In this document: in pieces, positions 6,309 through 13,506 of the stretch | How positions within the stretch are numbered: the stretch's first letter is position 1 | How the letters are laid out: every line of letters starts with the position of its first letter | NCBI GenBank assembly: GCA_964369175.1 | Contig: CAYJEM010000039.1 | Location: 1 to 18,282 of the forward strand | Source of the DNA: Tannockella sp964369175 | Lineage (GTDB): Bacteria > Bacillota_I > Bacilli_A > Erysipelotrichales > Coprobacillaceae | Direction of reading: 5' to 3' | Length of the DNA stretch: 18,282 bases | Position numbers and translations under genes: made by a program | Notes under the pieces: model-generated | Databases searched by the model: none | The model's input: the letters and a program-made list of their open reading frames with translations, nothing else | What the model was told of the DNA's origin: nothing

Positions 6309-7612
6309 TGTTTAAGGTAATAAACTATAAAGGGAATATTGATACCTTTAAAGCAGAGTTCTCAAGTCGAAAAAGCGAAGTTTCTAAAGAAATAAGTGAA
6401 TCGGTAGAAAAAATTTTACAAGATGTTGCTACAAATAAAGATGAAGCAGTGTACAAATATGCTCATCAATTTGATGGATATACAATAACTTCTAGAGAAG
6501 ATGTTATCGTATCTGATGTGGAAATGAATGAAGGGCTTCAAGAAGTATCTAAAAAATACTTTTCTATACTAGAAAGAGCAAAACAACAGATTACTGACTT
6601 TCATAAAAATCAAATTGATAAATCATGGTCGATGTCTAAACCAAATGGAGTAATGATGGGGCAATTAGTCACTCCGTTACAAAGAGTAGCGCTGTATGTT
6701 CCAGGTGGAACAGCAACATATCCTTCAACGGTTTTGATGAATGCTATTCCAGCAATGCTTGCAGGAGTAGAAGAATTAGTAATTATTACACCTGTAAAAG
6801 AAGATGGTAAAGTAAACCCAGTGATATTAGCAGCAGCTAGTATTTGTAATATAAAGACAATTTATAAAGTTGGTGGTGTTCAAGGTGTTGGTGCAGTTGC
6901 ATATGGAACCAAAGATATTCAAAAAGTAGACAAAATAGTAGGCCCTGGTAATGCCTATGTAGCAACAGCAAAAAAACAATGTTATGGAATTGTTGATATT
7001 GATATGATAGCTGGTCCTAGTGAGATATTGATTATTGCAGACGATAATGCAAATCCTAAATATATTGCTGCAGATATGTTAAGTCAAGCAGAGCATGATG
7101 TACTAGCAAGTAGTATACTTGTTACAACAAGTCAAGAAATTATTGATGAGGTACAAATCGAATTAGAAAAACAATTACAACAATTACAACGACAAGAGAT
7201 TGCTAGAAAATCTATAGAGAATTATGGTTGTGCAATTTTAGTTGATACAATTGCACAAGCATATGATGTATCAAATGAATTAGCACCAGAACATTTAGAG
7301 GTCTTAGTGGAAAATCCAATGCTGGCATTACCACAAATAAGAAATGCAGGAAGTATTTTTTTAGGAGAATATACTCCAGAGCCATTAGGGGATTATATGT
7401 CAGGGACAAATCATGTATTGCCAACTGGCTCAACAGCGAAGTTTTACTCGGCACTTGGGGTATATGATTTTGTAAAGTATTCGAGTTATAGCTATTATCC
7501 AAAGCAGGCACTAGCATCATTTAAAGATGATGTTATTGATTTTGCAATGAGCGAGGGATTACAAGGGCATGCAAGAAGTATTGCAATCCGCTTTGAAGAG
7601 GAGGAAAAATAA
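6308..7612 (+). CDS. hisD: Histidinol dehydrogenase
   Basis: HisD is an NAD-dependent zinc enzyme that oxidises L-histidinol in two steps to L-histidine, the last reactions of the pathway. At 434 residues it is full length. The signature DMIAGPSEI lies at 232-240. Expected zinc ligands are Q260 and H263 (SQAEHD), D362 and H421 (near EGLQGH), and the catalytic pair is E328-H329 (LAPEHLE). The glycine-rich YVPGGTATYPS (130-140) is also conserved. It overlaps hisG and hisB by one base each. Confidence 0.97.
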   Translation: MFKVINYKGNIDTFKAEFSSRKSEVSKEISESVEKILQDVATNKDEAVYKYAHQFDGYTITSREDVIVSDVEMNEGLQEVSKKYFSILERAKQQITDFHKNQIDKSWSMSKPNGVMMGQLVTPLQRVALYVPGGTATYPSTVLMNAIPAMLAGVEELVIITPVKEDGKVNPVILAAASICNIKTIYKVGGVQGVGAVAYGTKDIQKVDKIVGPGNAYVATAKKQCYGIVDIDMIAGPSEILIIADDNANPKYIAADMLSQAEHDVLASSILVTTSQEIIDEVQIELEKQLQQLQRQEIARKSIENYGCAILVDTIAQAYDVSNELAPEHLEVLVENPMLALPQIRNAGSIFLGEYTPEPLGDYMSGTNHVLPTGSTAKFYSALGVYDFVKYSSYSYYPKQALASFKDDVIDFAMSEGLQGHARSIAIRFEEEEK

Positions 7613-8199
7613 TGCGTACAAGTAAAATTGAGAGAAATACAAAAGAAACAGAAATTGTATTATCTATAAACTTAGATGGTAAGGGAAAAAATGATATTGA
7701 TACTGGAATTGGATTCTTTAACCATATGTTAACCTTATTTTCCTTTCATAGTGGTTTTGACCTTGATGTAAAATGTTTTGGCGATTTAGATGTTGATACA
7801 CATCATACGGTAGAAGATATTGGGATTGCCCTAGGTTCAGTTATTAAAGATGCCCTAGGAGATAAAGTAGGAATTACTCGTTATGGTAACTTTTCAATGG
7901 TTATGGACGAAGCCCTAGTACATGTTAACTTAGACATTTGTAATCGTAGTTATCTAGTATATAATTGCGAAGTGTCAAGTGAAAGAGTTGGAGATTTTGA
8001 AACGGAAATGTGTGAAGAATTTTTTAGAGCAATAAGTCAACAAGCTGGTATTACACTACACATTAATAAAGCATATGGGAAAAATAGTCATCATATTATT
8101 GAAGCAGTTTTTAAAGCTTTTGCAAGGGCAATGAAGATGGCAGTAGCTATTGATAAAGAGAACCCTAGTTTACTAGTTTCAAGTAAAGGAATGTTATAA
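7612..8199 (+). CDS. hisB: Imidazoleglycerol-phosphate dehydratase
   Basis: HisB is a manganese enzyme converting imidazole glycerol phosphate to imidazole acetol phosphate. The 195 residues are the monofunctional form; there is no N-terminal histidinol-phosphatase domain as in the enterobacterial fusion. The two metal-binding repeats are DTHHTVEDIGI (H64, H65, E68) and SHHIIEA (H160, H161, E164), with an additional FFNHML around H38. GAGGAGG in the end of hisD serves as ribosome binding site. The next enzyme of the pathway, HisC, is not in this operon. Confidence 0.96.
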   Translation: MRTSKIERNTKETEIVLSINLDGKGKNDIDTGIGFFNHMLTLFSFHSGFDLDVKCFGDLDVDTHHTVEDIGIALGSVIKDALGDKVGITRYGNFSMVMDEALVHVNLDICNRSYLVYNCEVSSERVGDFETEMCEEFFRAISQQAGITLHINKAYGKNSHHIIEAVFKAFARAMKMAVAIDKENPSLLVSSKGML

Positions 8200-8201
8200 T
8201 T

Positions 8202-8807
8202 ATGATAGTTATTATTGATTATAATGTAGGTAACTTATTAAGTGTTGAAGGTGCTTGTAAAAGAATAGGTGTTGATTATGTTATTAGTCGTGATAAAGCA
8301 GTTATTGAAAGTGCTAAAGCAATTATATTGCCAGGAGTGGGATCTTTTGATATTGCGATGAATAATTTAAAAGAATATGATTTGATTGATGTTTTGACAA
8401 AGTGTAAGAATAAAGGGACACCTATTTTAGGTATTTGTCTAGGAATGCAAATTCTTTTTGAAAAAGGATATGAAGGTAAAGTAACAAATGGACTTGCTTT
8501 TATTGAAGGTGAGGTTAGATATATGGATATTGATCAAAAAATACCGCATATGGGGTGGAATCAATTACATATAAAGCAAGATAATCCTATTGTCAAGTAC
8601 ACAAGTGAAGATGATGATGTTTATTTTGTACACTCATATATGGCTCATTGTCCAAGTGATAATATTATTGCAACAACAGATTATGGAAATAATGATATTG
8701 TTGCAATAGTTGCTAAAGATAATGTGTATGGTTGTCAATTTCATCCTGAAAAAAGTCAAGCAACAGGTATGCAAATATTAAAAGCATTTAAGGAGATGAT
8801 AAAATGA
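8202..8807 (+). CDS. hisH: Imidazole glycerol phosphate synthase, glutaminase subunit
   Basis: HisH is a class I glutamine amidotransferase that supplies ammonia to HisF through a channel in the heterodimer. It has 201 residues. The catalytic triad is C79 in LGICLGMQ, H181 and E183 in QFHPEK. The oxyanion-side PGVGSF (44-49) is present. It starts two bases after hisB and its TGA stop overlaps the hisA start by four bases. Confidence 0.96.
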   Translation: MIVIIDYNVGNLLSVEGACKRIGVDYVISRDKAVIESAKAIILPGVGSFDIAMNNLKEYDLIDVLTKCKNKGTPILGICLGMQILFEKGYEGKVTNGLAFIEGEVRYMDIDQKIPHMGWNQLHIKQDNPIVKYTSEDDDVYFVHSYMAHCPSDNIIATTDYGNNDIVAIVAKDNVYGCQFHPEKSQATGMQILKAFKEMIK

Positions 8808-9541
8808 TACTATTACCAGCAATTGATTTAAAAGATGGACAAGCTGTTCGTCTATATAAAGGGGATTATAATAAAAAGACAGTATACAGTAATAATCCAG
8901 TTGAATTAGCATTAGAATTCCAAAGATGTAATGCAAAATGGATGCATATTGTTGATTTAGATGGTGCTAAAGAAGGTAGTCGTAAAAATAGTGATGTAAT
9001 CCAACAAATAAAGCAACAAACAACAATGAAAATCGAAGTGGGTGGCGGTATACGTACAATAGATACGGTCCGTTACTATTTAGATACACTAGGTATAGAT
9101 CGAGTGATTATTGGAACAGCAGCGCTTAGTAATAGAGCGTTTATCCAAGAAATTCTTGATTGTTATGGAAGCGAAAGAATTGTGGTAGGTGTTGACGTAA
9201 AGGATGGTTTTGTAGCGGTTGAAGGATGGCTAGAAACAAGTACAGTTGATTATTTACAGTTCATTAAAGAGCTTGAAGGTATGGGTGTAAAATATATTGT
9301 AGCAACAGATATATCTAAAGATGGAACATTGCAAGGTCCTAATTTTGATATGTATGCTGCGATTGCAAATATCTCTACAATAAATGTTGTCGTATCTGGA
9401 GGAATAAAAGACCAAGAAGATATCTATAATGTTGCTAAGAAAAAATATTATGGATGTATTGTTGGAAAAGCATACTATGAAAAGCGAGTAAATCTTGAGG
9501 AGGTTGTGACATGCTTACAAAAAGAATCATACCTTGTTTAG
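8804..9541 (+). CDS. hisA: ProFAR isomerase HisA
   Basis: HisA is a (beta-alpha)8 barrel enzyme that isomerises ProFAR to PRFAR by an Amadori rearrangement. It has 245 residues, the usual length. Catalytic aspartates are D8 (LLPAIDLKDG) and D131 (VVGVDVKDG), and the phosphate-binding GGGI and SGGIKD loops are present. The last 31 bases overlap hisF in another frame, an unusually long overlap for two barrel genes. Both proteins have normal lengths, so this is not a frameshift. Confidence 0.96.
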   Translation: MILLPAIDLKDGQAVRLYKGDYNKKTVYSNNPVELALEFQRCNAKWMHIVDLDGAKEGSRKNSDVIQQIKQQTTMKIEVGGGIRTIDTVRYYLDTLGIDRVIIGTAALSNRAFIQEILDCYGSERIVVGVDVKDGFVAVEGWLETSTVDYLQFIKELEGMGVKYIVATDISKDGTLQGPNFDMYAAIANISTINVVVSGGIKDQEDIYNVAKKKYYGCIVGKAYYEKRVNLEEVVTCLQKESYLV

Positions 9542-10272
9542 ATATTCGTGATGGAAAAGTTGTTAAAGGAATAAATTTTGTTGGTCTTAAAGAAGTAGGT
9601 GAGCCAGTTGAACTTGCTAAAAAATATGAAATACAATGTGCTGATGAAGTTGTATTTTTAGATATTACAGCTACCTATGAAAATCGTGGTATCATGCAGG
9701 ACATTATAAAAAAAGGCGCTAGTGAGCTTTCAACACCTTTAGCAGTTGGTGGTGGAATTTCAACAATAGAAGATTTTCGTAAAATTCTTTCATGTGGAGC
9801 AGATAAAGTTGCTATTAATTCTGCAGCAATTAGGAATCCTAATTTAATAAAAGAGGCGGCTAATGAATTTGGTGTTCAATGTGTAGTTGTGGCTATTGAT
9901 GCAAAAAAGAATGAAAATGGTCGATATGATGTATACATCAAGGGTGGTCGAGAAAATACAAATATTGATTTAGTAGAGTGGGCTAAGCAATGTGAAAAAC
10001 TTGGAGCAGGTGAAATTTTACTTACATCAATGGATGGTGATGGAACACGTAAAGGATATGATATTGCTATGCTAAATGCAATCTGTGATGAAATAAATAT
10101 TCCTGTAATTGCAAGTGGCGGATGTGGTTGTATTCAAGATATTGTAGATGTATTTGAGCAGACAAATTGTGATGCTGCCCTTGTTGCTTCGCTATTTCAC
10201 TATGGCCAAGCAACAGTTCAAGAAGTAAAAGATGTTCTAAAAGAACATGGAATGAAAGTAAGAGGTTATTAA
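9511..10272 (+). CDS. hisF: Imidazole glycerol phosphate synthase, cyclase subunit
   Basis: HisF is a (beta-alpha)8 barrel that uses ammonia from HisH to turn PRFAR into imidazole glycerol phosphate and AICAR, linking to purine synthesis. It has 253 residues. Catalytic D11 (IPCLDIRDG) and D130 (VVAIDAKKN) sit at their conserved positions, and the phosphate loops AVGGGIS and ASGGCG are intact. The start is fixed by the conserved opening MLTKRIIPCLD and by GAGGAGG seven bases upstream, both inside the end of hisA. Confidence 0.97.
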   Translation: MLTKRIIPCLDIRDGKVVKGINFVGLKEVGEPVELAKKYEIQCADEVVFLDITATYENRGIMQDIIKKGASELSTPLAVGGGISTIEDFRKILSCGADKVAINSAAIRNPNLIKEAANEFGVQCVVVAIDAKKNENGRYDVYIKGGRENTNIDLVEWAKQCEKLGAGEILLTSMDGDGTRKGYDIAMLNAICDEINIPVIASGGCGCIQDIVDVFEQTNCDAALVASLFHYGQATVQEVKDVLKEHGMKVRGY

Positions 10273-10273
10273 T

Positions 10274-10912
10274 ATGAAACCAGATTTTGAAAAAATGTCA
10301 TTGATTCCTGCTATTGTTCAAGATTATCACACAAAAGAAGTCTTGATGATGGCATATGTAAATGAAGAAGCATACAATACAATGATTGAAACAAATATGA
10401 CTTGTTTCTATTCACGTTCAAGAAACTCTTTATGGAAGAAAGGGGAAACATCGGGACATGTTCAATATATAAAAGGAATGTATTTAGACTGTGACTGTGA
10501 TACTTTACTTATATATGTAGAACAAATAGGTGTTGCATGTCATACTGGAGCAATGTCATGCTTCTTTAATGCGATTCAAGATTATAAACCACTTGGTATA
10601 TTAGAAGAAATTGAAGCGACTATTCAAGATCGTAAAATTCATCCAGTTGAAAATTCATATACCAATTATTTACTTGATAAAGGTATTGATAAAACATGTA
10701 AAAAAGTTGGTGAAGAGGCAACAGAAACTGTAATAGCGGCAAAAAATAATGATAAAGAAGAATTAATAGGTGAAGTTGGTGATTTATTCTATCATGTGCT
10801 TGTATTAATGAACCAAAGTGATATTACGTTAAGTGATGTTGAAAACACACTAGCAAAGCGTCATTTAAAATCAGGGAATAAAAAAACAGAAAACAGTAAA
10901 GGTGATTATTAA
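10274..10912 (+). CDS. hisIE: Bifunctional PRA-CH / PRA-PH protein HisIE
   Basis: This fusion carries out steps 2 and 3 of the pathway. The N-terminal cyclohydrolase domain (about 1-105) has CFYSRSRNSLWKKGETSGH (44-62) and metal-binding DCDCD (72-76) and GVACHTG (86-92). The C-terminal pyrophosphohydrolase domain (about 110-205) is MazG-like, with KVGEEATE (144-151) and EELIGEVGDL (162-171). Total length 212 is normal for the fusion. It starts one base after hisF and is the last gene of the operon; its stop codon is in the loop of the operon terminator. Confidence 0.95.
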   Translation: MKPDFEKMSLIPAIVQDYHTKEVLMMAYVNEEAYNTMIETNMTCFYSRSRNSLWKKGETSGHVQYIKGMYLDCDCDTLLIYVEQIGVACHTGAMSCFFNAIQDYKPLGILEEIEATIQDRKIHPVENSYTNYLLDKGIDKTCKKVGEEATETVIAAKNNDKEELIGEVGDLFYHVLVLMNQSDITLSDVENTLAKRHLKSGNKKTENSKGDY

Positions 10913-10932
10913 TCTTTACTGTTTATTTTTTT
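10891..10932 (+). terminator. his operon terminator
   Basis: An 11-base-pair stem (10891-10901 against 10914-10924), a 12-base loop containing the hisIE stop codon, then A and seven T. Confidence 0.88.
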
Positions 10933-10939
10933 GAATATT

Positions 10940-10948
10940 TGATATAAT
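10940..10948 (+). promoter_or_regulatory. Extended -10 promoter for the 114-aa gene and CDF operon
   Basis: TGATATAAT is a perfect extended -10. A -35 at standard spacing would fall on the descending arm of the his terminator (about 10920-10925) and is poor. Start near 10955, shortly before ACGGAGGA. Confidence 0.6.
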
Positions 10949-10969
10949 TAAAAAAACGGAGGAAATACT

Positions 10970-11314
10970 ATGAACAGATATACAAAAGTAGAGATTCAAA
11001 AAATTAATAACGAATTAAATCAAGAATACTATTTGCCAGAAGTTGTTTTTGGGGTTCACAAATTAGATGCAGTTTCAATAGAAGTGAAGTTTGCTTATGG
11101 GGCTATGTTGAATGTTTTATTAAAAGCACCAAATTATACAAAAAATGGTGACGCATATATTAAAATTGATAATCCTGAAATTGTTAATACTTTAAATAAA
11201 CTAACAAATAAAGATGTCGATAATGAAAAAATAGAAAAATATATTAAAATATTAAATGATTTAGATTTTGTTGATGTAGCAAAACAAAATTTATTTGTAA
11301 AAAAGGTTGATTAG
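10970..11314 (+). CDS. Hypothetical protein, 114 residues
   Basis: I do not recognise this protein. It is soluble, without signal peptide or membrane segment, and rich in Lys, Asn and Asp. The N-terminal half looks strand-rich (about 20-65, with VSIEVKFAYGAMLNVLLK) and the C-terminal half helical (about 68-105). CGGAGGA precedes the ATG and a perfect extended -10 lies upstream, so it is very likely expressed. Its stop codon is immediately followed by the start of the cation exporter with no intervening base, so the two are translationally coupled. A role linked to the transporter is possible, but nothing in the sequence shows one. Confidence 0.75.
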   Translation: MNRYTKVEIQKINNELNQEYYLPEVVFGVHKLDAVSIEVKFAYGAMLNVLLKAPNYTKNGDAYIKIDNPEIVNTLNKLTNKDVDNEKIEKYIKILNDLDFVDVAKQNLFVKKVD

Positions 11315-12481
11315 ATGTTTCAAATTTTAGTGAAATTTTTTATTAAAGACTATAAAGACTATACAAATCCCAAAGTTAGAGAGAAGTATGGACGTTTATG
11401 TAGCATAGTTTGTATTATTAGTAATGTGGTGTTAGGAATCTTTAAAATGTTTTTTGGAGTTATTACAAATAGTATTGCGATACTAAGTGATGGTATAAAT
11501 AACTTCACTGATGTTGGTAGTAATATCGCAACATGGGTAGGGTTTAAAGTAGCTGCTAAAAGACCGGATAAAGATCATCCATATGGGCATGGACGAAGTG
11601 AATATATTGTTGGATTATTTATTGCTTTTTTCATTATGATTGTAGGGGTTTTATCATTACAAGAATCACTTGAAAAAATATTTAATCCTAAATTAGTATA
11701 TTTTAGTATACCAGCACTTATTGCATTAATTATTTCAATTGGAATTAAAATGTGGATGTCAATATTTAGTGCTAATATAAGCAGAAAAATACAATCACCG
11801 ACACTTATGGCGCTATCAAAAGATAGTTTAAATGATGTATGGTCTACTACTGGAGCGCTAATTGCACTTGTAGCATCACTATACACTGATTTACCAGTTG
11901 ATGGAATGTTAGGTGTAGTAGTGTCGATTATCATTGTTAAAACAGGTTATGATGTATGTAAGGAAACAATTGACCCATTACTAGGTAAAGCACCAGATAA
12001 AGGACTAGTTAATGAATTACAAACATATATCATGTCAAAGCCAGGAATTATAGGCGTTCATGACTTAATGTTTCATGATTATGGACCTGGGAGACAGTTT
12101 TTAACATTGCATGCAGAAGTAGATGTGAATGGTGATTTAATGACAACTCACGATCATATTGATCAAGTTGAAAAGGATATTCTAGCAAAATATAATATTT
12201 TCACTACGGTTCATATTGATCCAATTGATTTATGTGATGAACGTATAATTCAATTAAAACAGAAACTTGATCATATTGTTACATCGATTAATCAAGATTA
12301 TTCTATTCATGATTTTAGAGCTATATTTTTTGAAAATCATGCAAATGTAATTTTTGATTTATTATTACCAATTGATGATACTATTGACCATGACATTGTA
12401 TATGATATACTTAATAAGAAAGTGAGTAAATTAGATGGTGATTATCATTTAATTGTTCAAATAGAGCACGGATATATATAA
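11315..12481 (+). CDS. Cation diffusion facilitator, Mn-type, with two C-terminal domains
   Basis: This 388-residue divalent metal/proton antiporter of the CDF family exports cations from the cytoplasm. Six membrane segments occupy about residues 28-215. The metal site reads N62-x-x-x-D66 in TM2 (DGINNFTD) and D170-x-x-x-D174 in TM5 (KDSLND), the pattern associated with the manganese-exporting subgroup rather than the zinc HxxxD type. The loop HPYGHGRSEY (88-97) is a family hallmark. The cytosolic part looks duplicated: one ferredoxin-like domain at about 238-303 and a second at about 329-387, each starting with a short I-x-(V/D)-HD(L/F) motif. It abuts the 114-residue gene upstream and precedes the cyclophilin gene by 11 bases. 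Metal specificity is inferred from motifs. Confidence 0.9.
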   Translation: MFQILVKFFIKDYKDYTNPKVREKYGRLCSIVCIISNVVLGIFKMFFGVITNSIAILSDGINNFTDVGSNIATWVGFKVAAKRPDKDHPYGHGRSEYIVGLFIAFFIMIVGVLSLQESLEKIFNPKLVYFSIPALIALIISIGIKMWMSIFSANISRKIQSPTLMALSKDSLNDVWSTTGALIALVASLYTDLPVDGMLGVVVSIIIVKTGYDVCKETIDPLLGKAPDKGLVNELQTYIMSKPGIIGVHDLMFHDYGPGRQFLTLHAEVDVNGDLMTTHDHIDQVEKDILAKYNIFTTVHIDPIDLCDERIIQLKQKLDHIVTSINQDYSIHDFRAIFFENHANVIFDLLLPIDDTIDHDIVYDILNKKVSKLDGDYHLIVQIEHGYI

Positions 12482-12492
12482 GGAGATATAAG

Positions 12493-13116
12493 ATGAAATT
12501 TTTAAAATTAACGGCAGTATTTATGCTTGCATTAACATTAGTAGGGTGTAGTAGTCAAAGTGGTGAAGTAATTCCATTAGATGATACGCCAAAAGAAGAA
12601 GTAAGTAATTATGAATTTAATAAAACGCATACTGTTGAAATTGAAGTAGAAAACTATGGTAAAATAGTTGCAGAGTTAGATGGTAATGTTGCTCCAATAA
12701 CAGTAGACAACTTTGTTAAATTAGTTAATGAAGGTTTCTATAATGGACTAACTTTCCATAGAATTATTGATGGATTTATGATTCAAGGTGGAGACCCTGA
12801 AGGAACTGGAACAGGTGGATCTGATCAAACAATTAAAGGGGAGTTTTCAAGTAATGGGGTTGAAAATGGTTTATTACACACTCGTGGAGTACTTTCGATG
12901 GCTAGATCATCATCGCCAGATAGTGCAAGTAGCCAGTTCTTTATTATGCATCAAGATGCTTCACATCTAGATGGAGAATACGCGGCTTTTGGTAGAGTTA
13001 TCGAAGGAATTGAAATTGTAGATGCAATTGTTGCGGGGACAACAGTCGAAGATAGCAATGGTACTGTACTTGCAGAAAACCAACCAAAAATCACATCAAT
13101 TAAGGTTATTGAATAA
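12493..13116 (+). CDS. Cyclophilin-type peptidyl-prolyl isomerase lipoprotein
   Basis: The 207-residue product has a lipoprotein signal peptide whose lipobox LVGC places the lipidated cysteine at 19, then an acidic linker to about 45 and a cyclophilin domain (about 47-205). Active-site residues are recognisable: FHR with R90, FMIQGGDP (95-102), SSQFFI (146-151) and the HLDGEYAAFG segment (158-167), where the cyclosporin-binding tryptophan of eukaryotic cyclophilin is histidine. It should act outside the membrane in folding of secreted proteins. GGAGAT precedes the start. The signal peptide resembles that of the lipoprotein at 1510-2016 only in the common CSSQ stretch after the cysteine. Confidence 0.93.
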   Translation: MKFLKLTAVFMLALTLVGCSSQSGEVIPLDDTPKEEVSNYEFNKTHTVEIEVENYGKIVAELDGNVAPITVDNFVKLVNEGFYNGLTFHRIIDGFMIQGGDPEGTGTGGSDQTIKGEFSSNGVENGLLHTRGVLSMARSSSPDSASSQFFIMHQDASHLDGEYAAFGRVIEGIEIVDAIVAGTTVEDSNGTVLAENQPKITSIKVIE

Positions 13117-13139
13117 AGACTTCTTTATAGAAGTCTTTT
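13115..13139 (+). terminator. Hairpin after the cyclophilin gene
   Basis: A perfect 10-base-pair stem (13115-13124 against 13129-13138) with a TTAT loop. The T-run is short (four), so termination may be incomplete. Confidence 0.7.
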
Positions 13140-13178
13140 ATAAATCATTTAATAGCGTAATATTTATGGAGGAATGAA

Positions 13179-13418
13179 ATGCAAAAATTAATGTATGTAT
13201 TTATTTTATTTATCGCAGTGTTTTTAGGATTAGATTATTTTGGGTTAATAACGGAACAGTTTGCACTAGTAGGAGTTGCGATTTCACTTGCTCTAAGTTT
13301 GATTGCTTGGTTGCTTTCAAAAAGCACATTACCTAAAAAAATAACTTTGGTTGCATCTATTGTAGTAATATGTTTATTATTGTTAGCAACAATATATTTT
13401 GTGCTTGGAACAGTTTAA
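13179..13418 (+). CDS. Small three-TM membrane protein
   Basis: This 79-residue, almost wholly hydrophobic protein has predicted spans at about 4-20, 28-47 and 55-77, with a short basic loop STLPKK between the second and third. The family is not recognised. A clear GGAGGAA ribosome binding site lies upstream and a perfect terminator follows. It lies 62 bases after the cyclophilin stop, beyond a hairpin with a short T-run, so it may be reached by read-through. Confidence 0.7.
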   Translation: MQKLMYVFILFIAVFLGLDYFGLITEQFALVGVAISLALSLIAWLLSKSTLPKKITLVASIVVICLLLLATIYFVLGTV

Positions 13419-13434
13419 TAAAACTGTTTTTTTT
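13409..13434 (+). terminator. Intrinsic terminator of the small membrane protein gene
   Basis: An eight-base-pair stem (13409-13416 against 13421-13428) with an AATA loop and eight T. The stop codon TAA is in the loop. Confidence 0.85.
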
Positions 13435-13473
13435 CATTCATTGAAAAAATGGTGAATAGATATGTAAATGCGG

Positions 13474-13479
13474 TATACT
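13474..13479 (+). promoter_or_regulatory. Predicted -10 of the GH1 gene
   Basis: TATACT is followed after 13 bases by AAAGGAGA. The best -35 at suitable distance is a weak GTGAAT (13452-13457, 16-base spacing). An activator may help, but no convincing operator or cre site is visible. Confidence 0.4.
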
Positions 13480-13506
13480 AAAATCATACATGAAAGGAGA
13501 AATTCA

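Noticed and set aside
7212..7520. 102-residue minus-strand ORF inside hisD
   Set aside because: It is antisense to a conserved hisD region and has no recognisable protein features; it is a shadow of the coding frame. The same applies to the minus-strand ORFs at 1082-1327, 2515-2745, 5609-5797, 11575-11934 and 15483-15776.
9481..9560. Frameshift or gene fusion between hisA and hisF
   Set aside because: Both reading frames give full-length proteins with intact catalytic residues and hisF has its own ribosome binding site, so the overlap is real.
13441..13500. Catabolite response element (cre) at the GH1 promoter
   Set aside because: TGTAAATGCGGTATAC has the wrong spacing between the half-sites and the central CG.
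13468..13506. N-terminal extension of the GH1 enzyme
   Set aside because: The extension overlaps the -10 and the ribosome binding site, and the family N-terminus begins at 13507.
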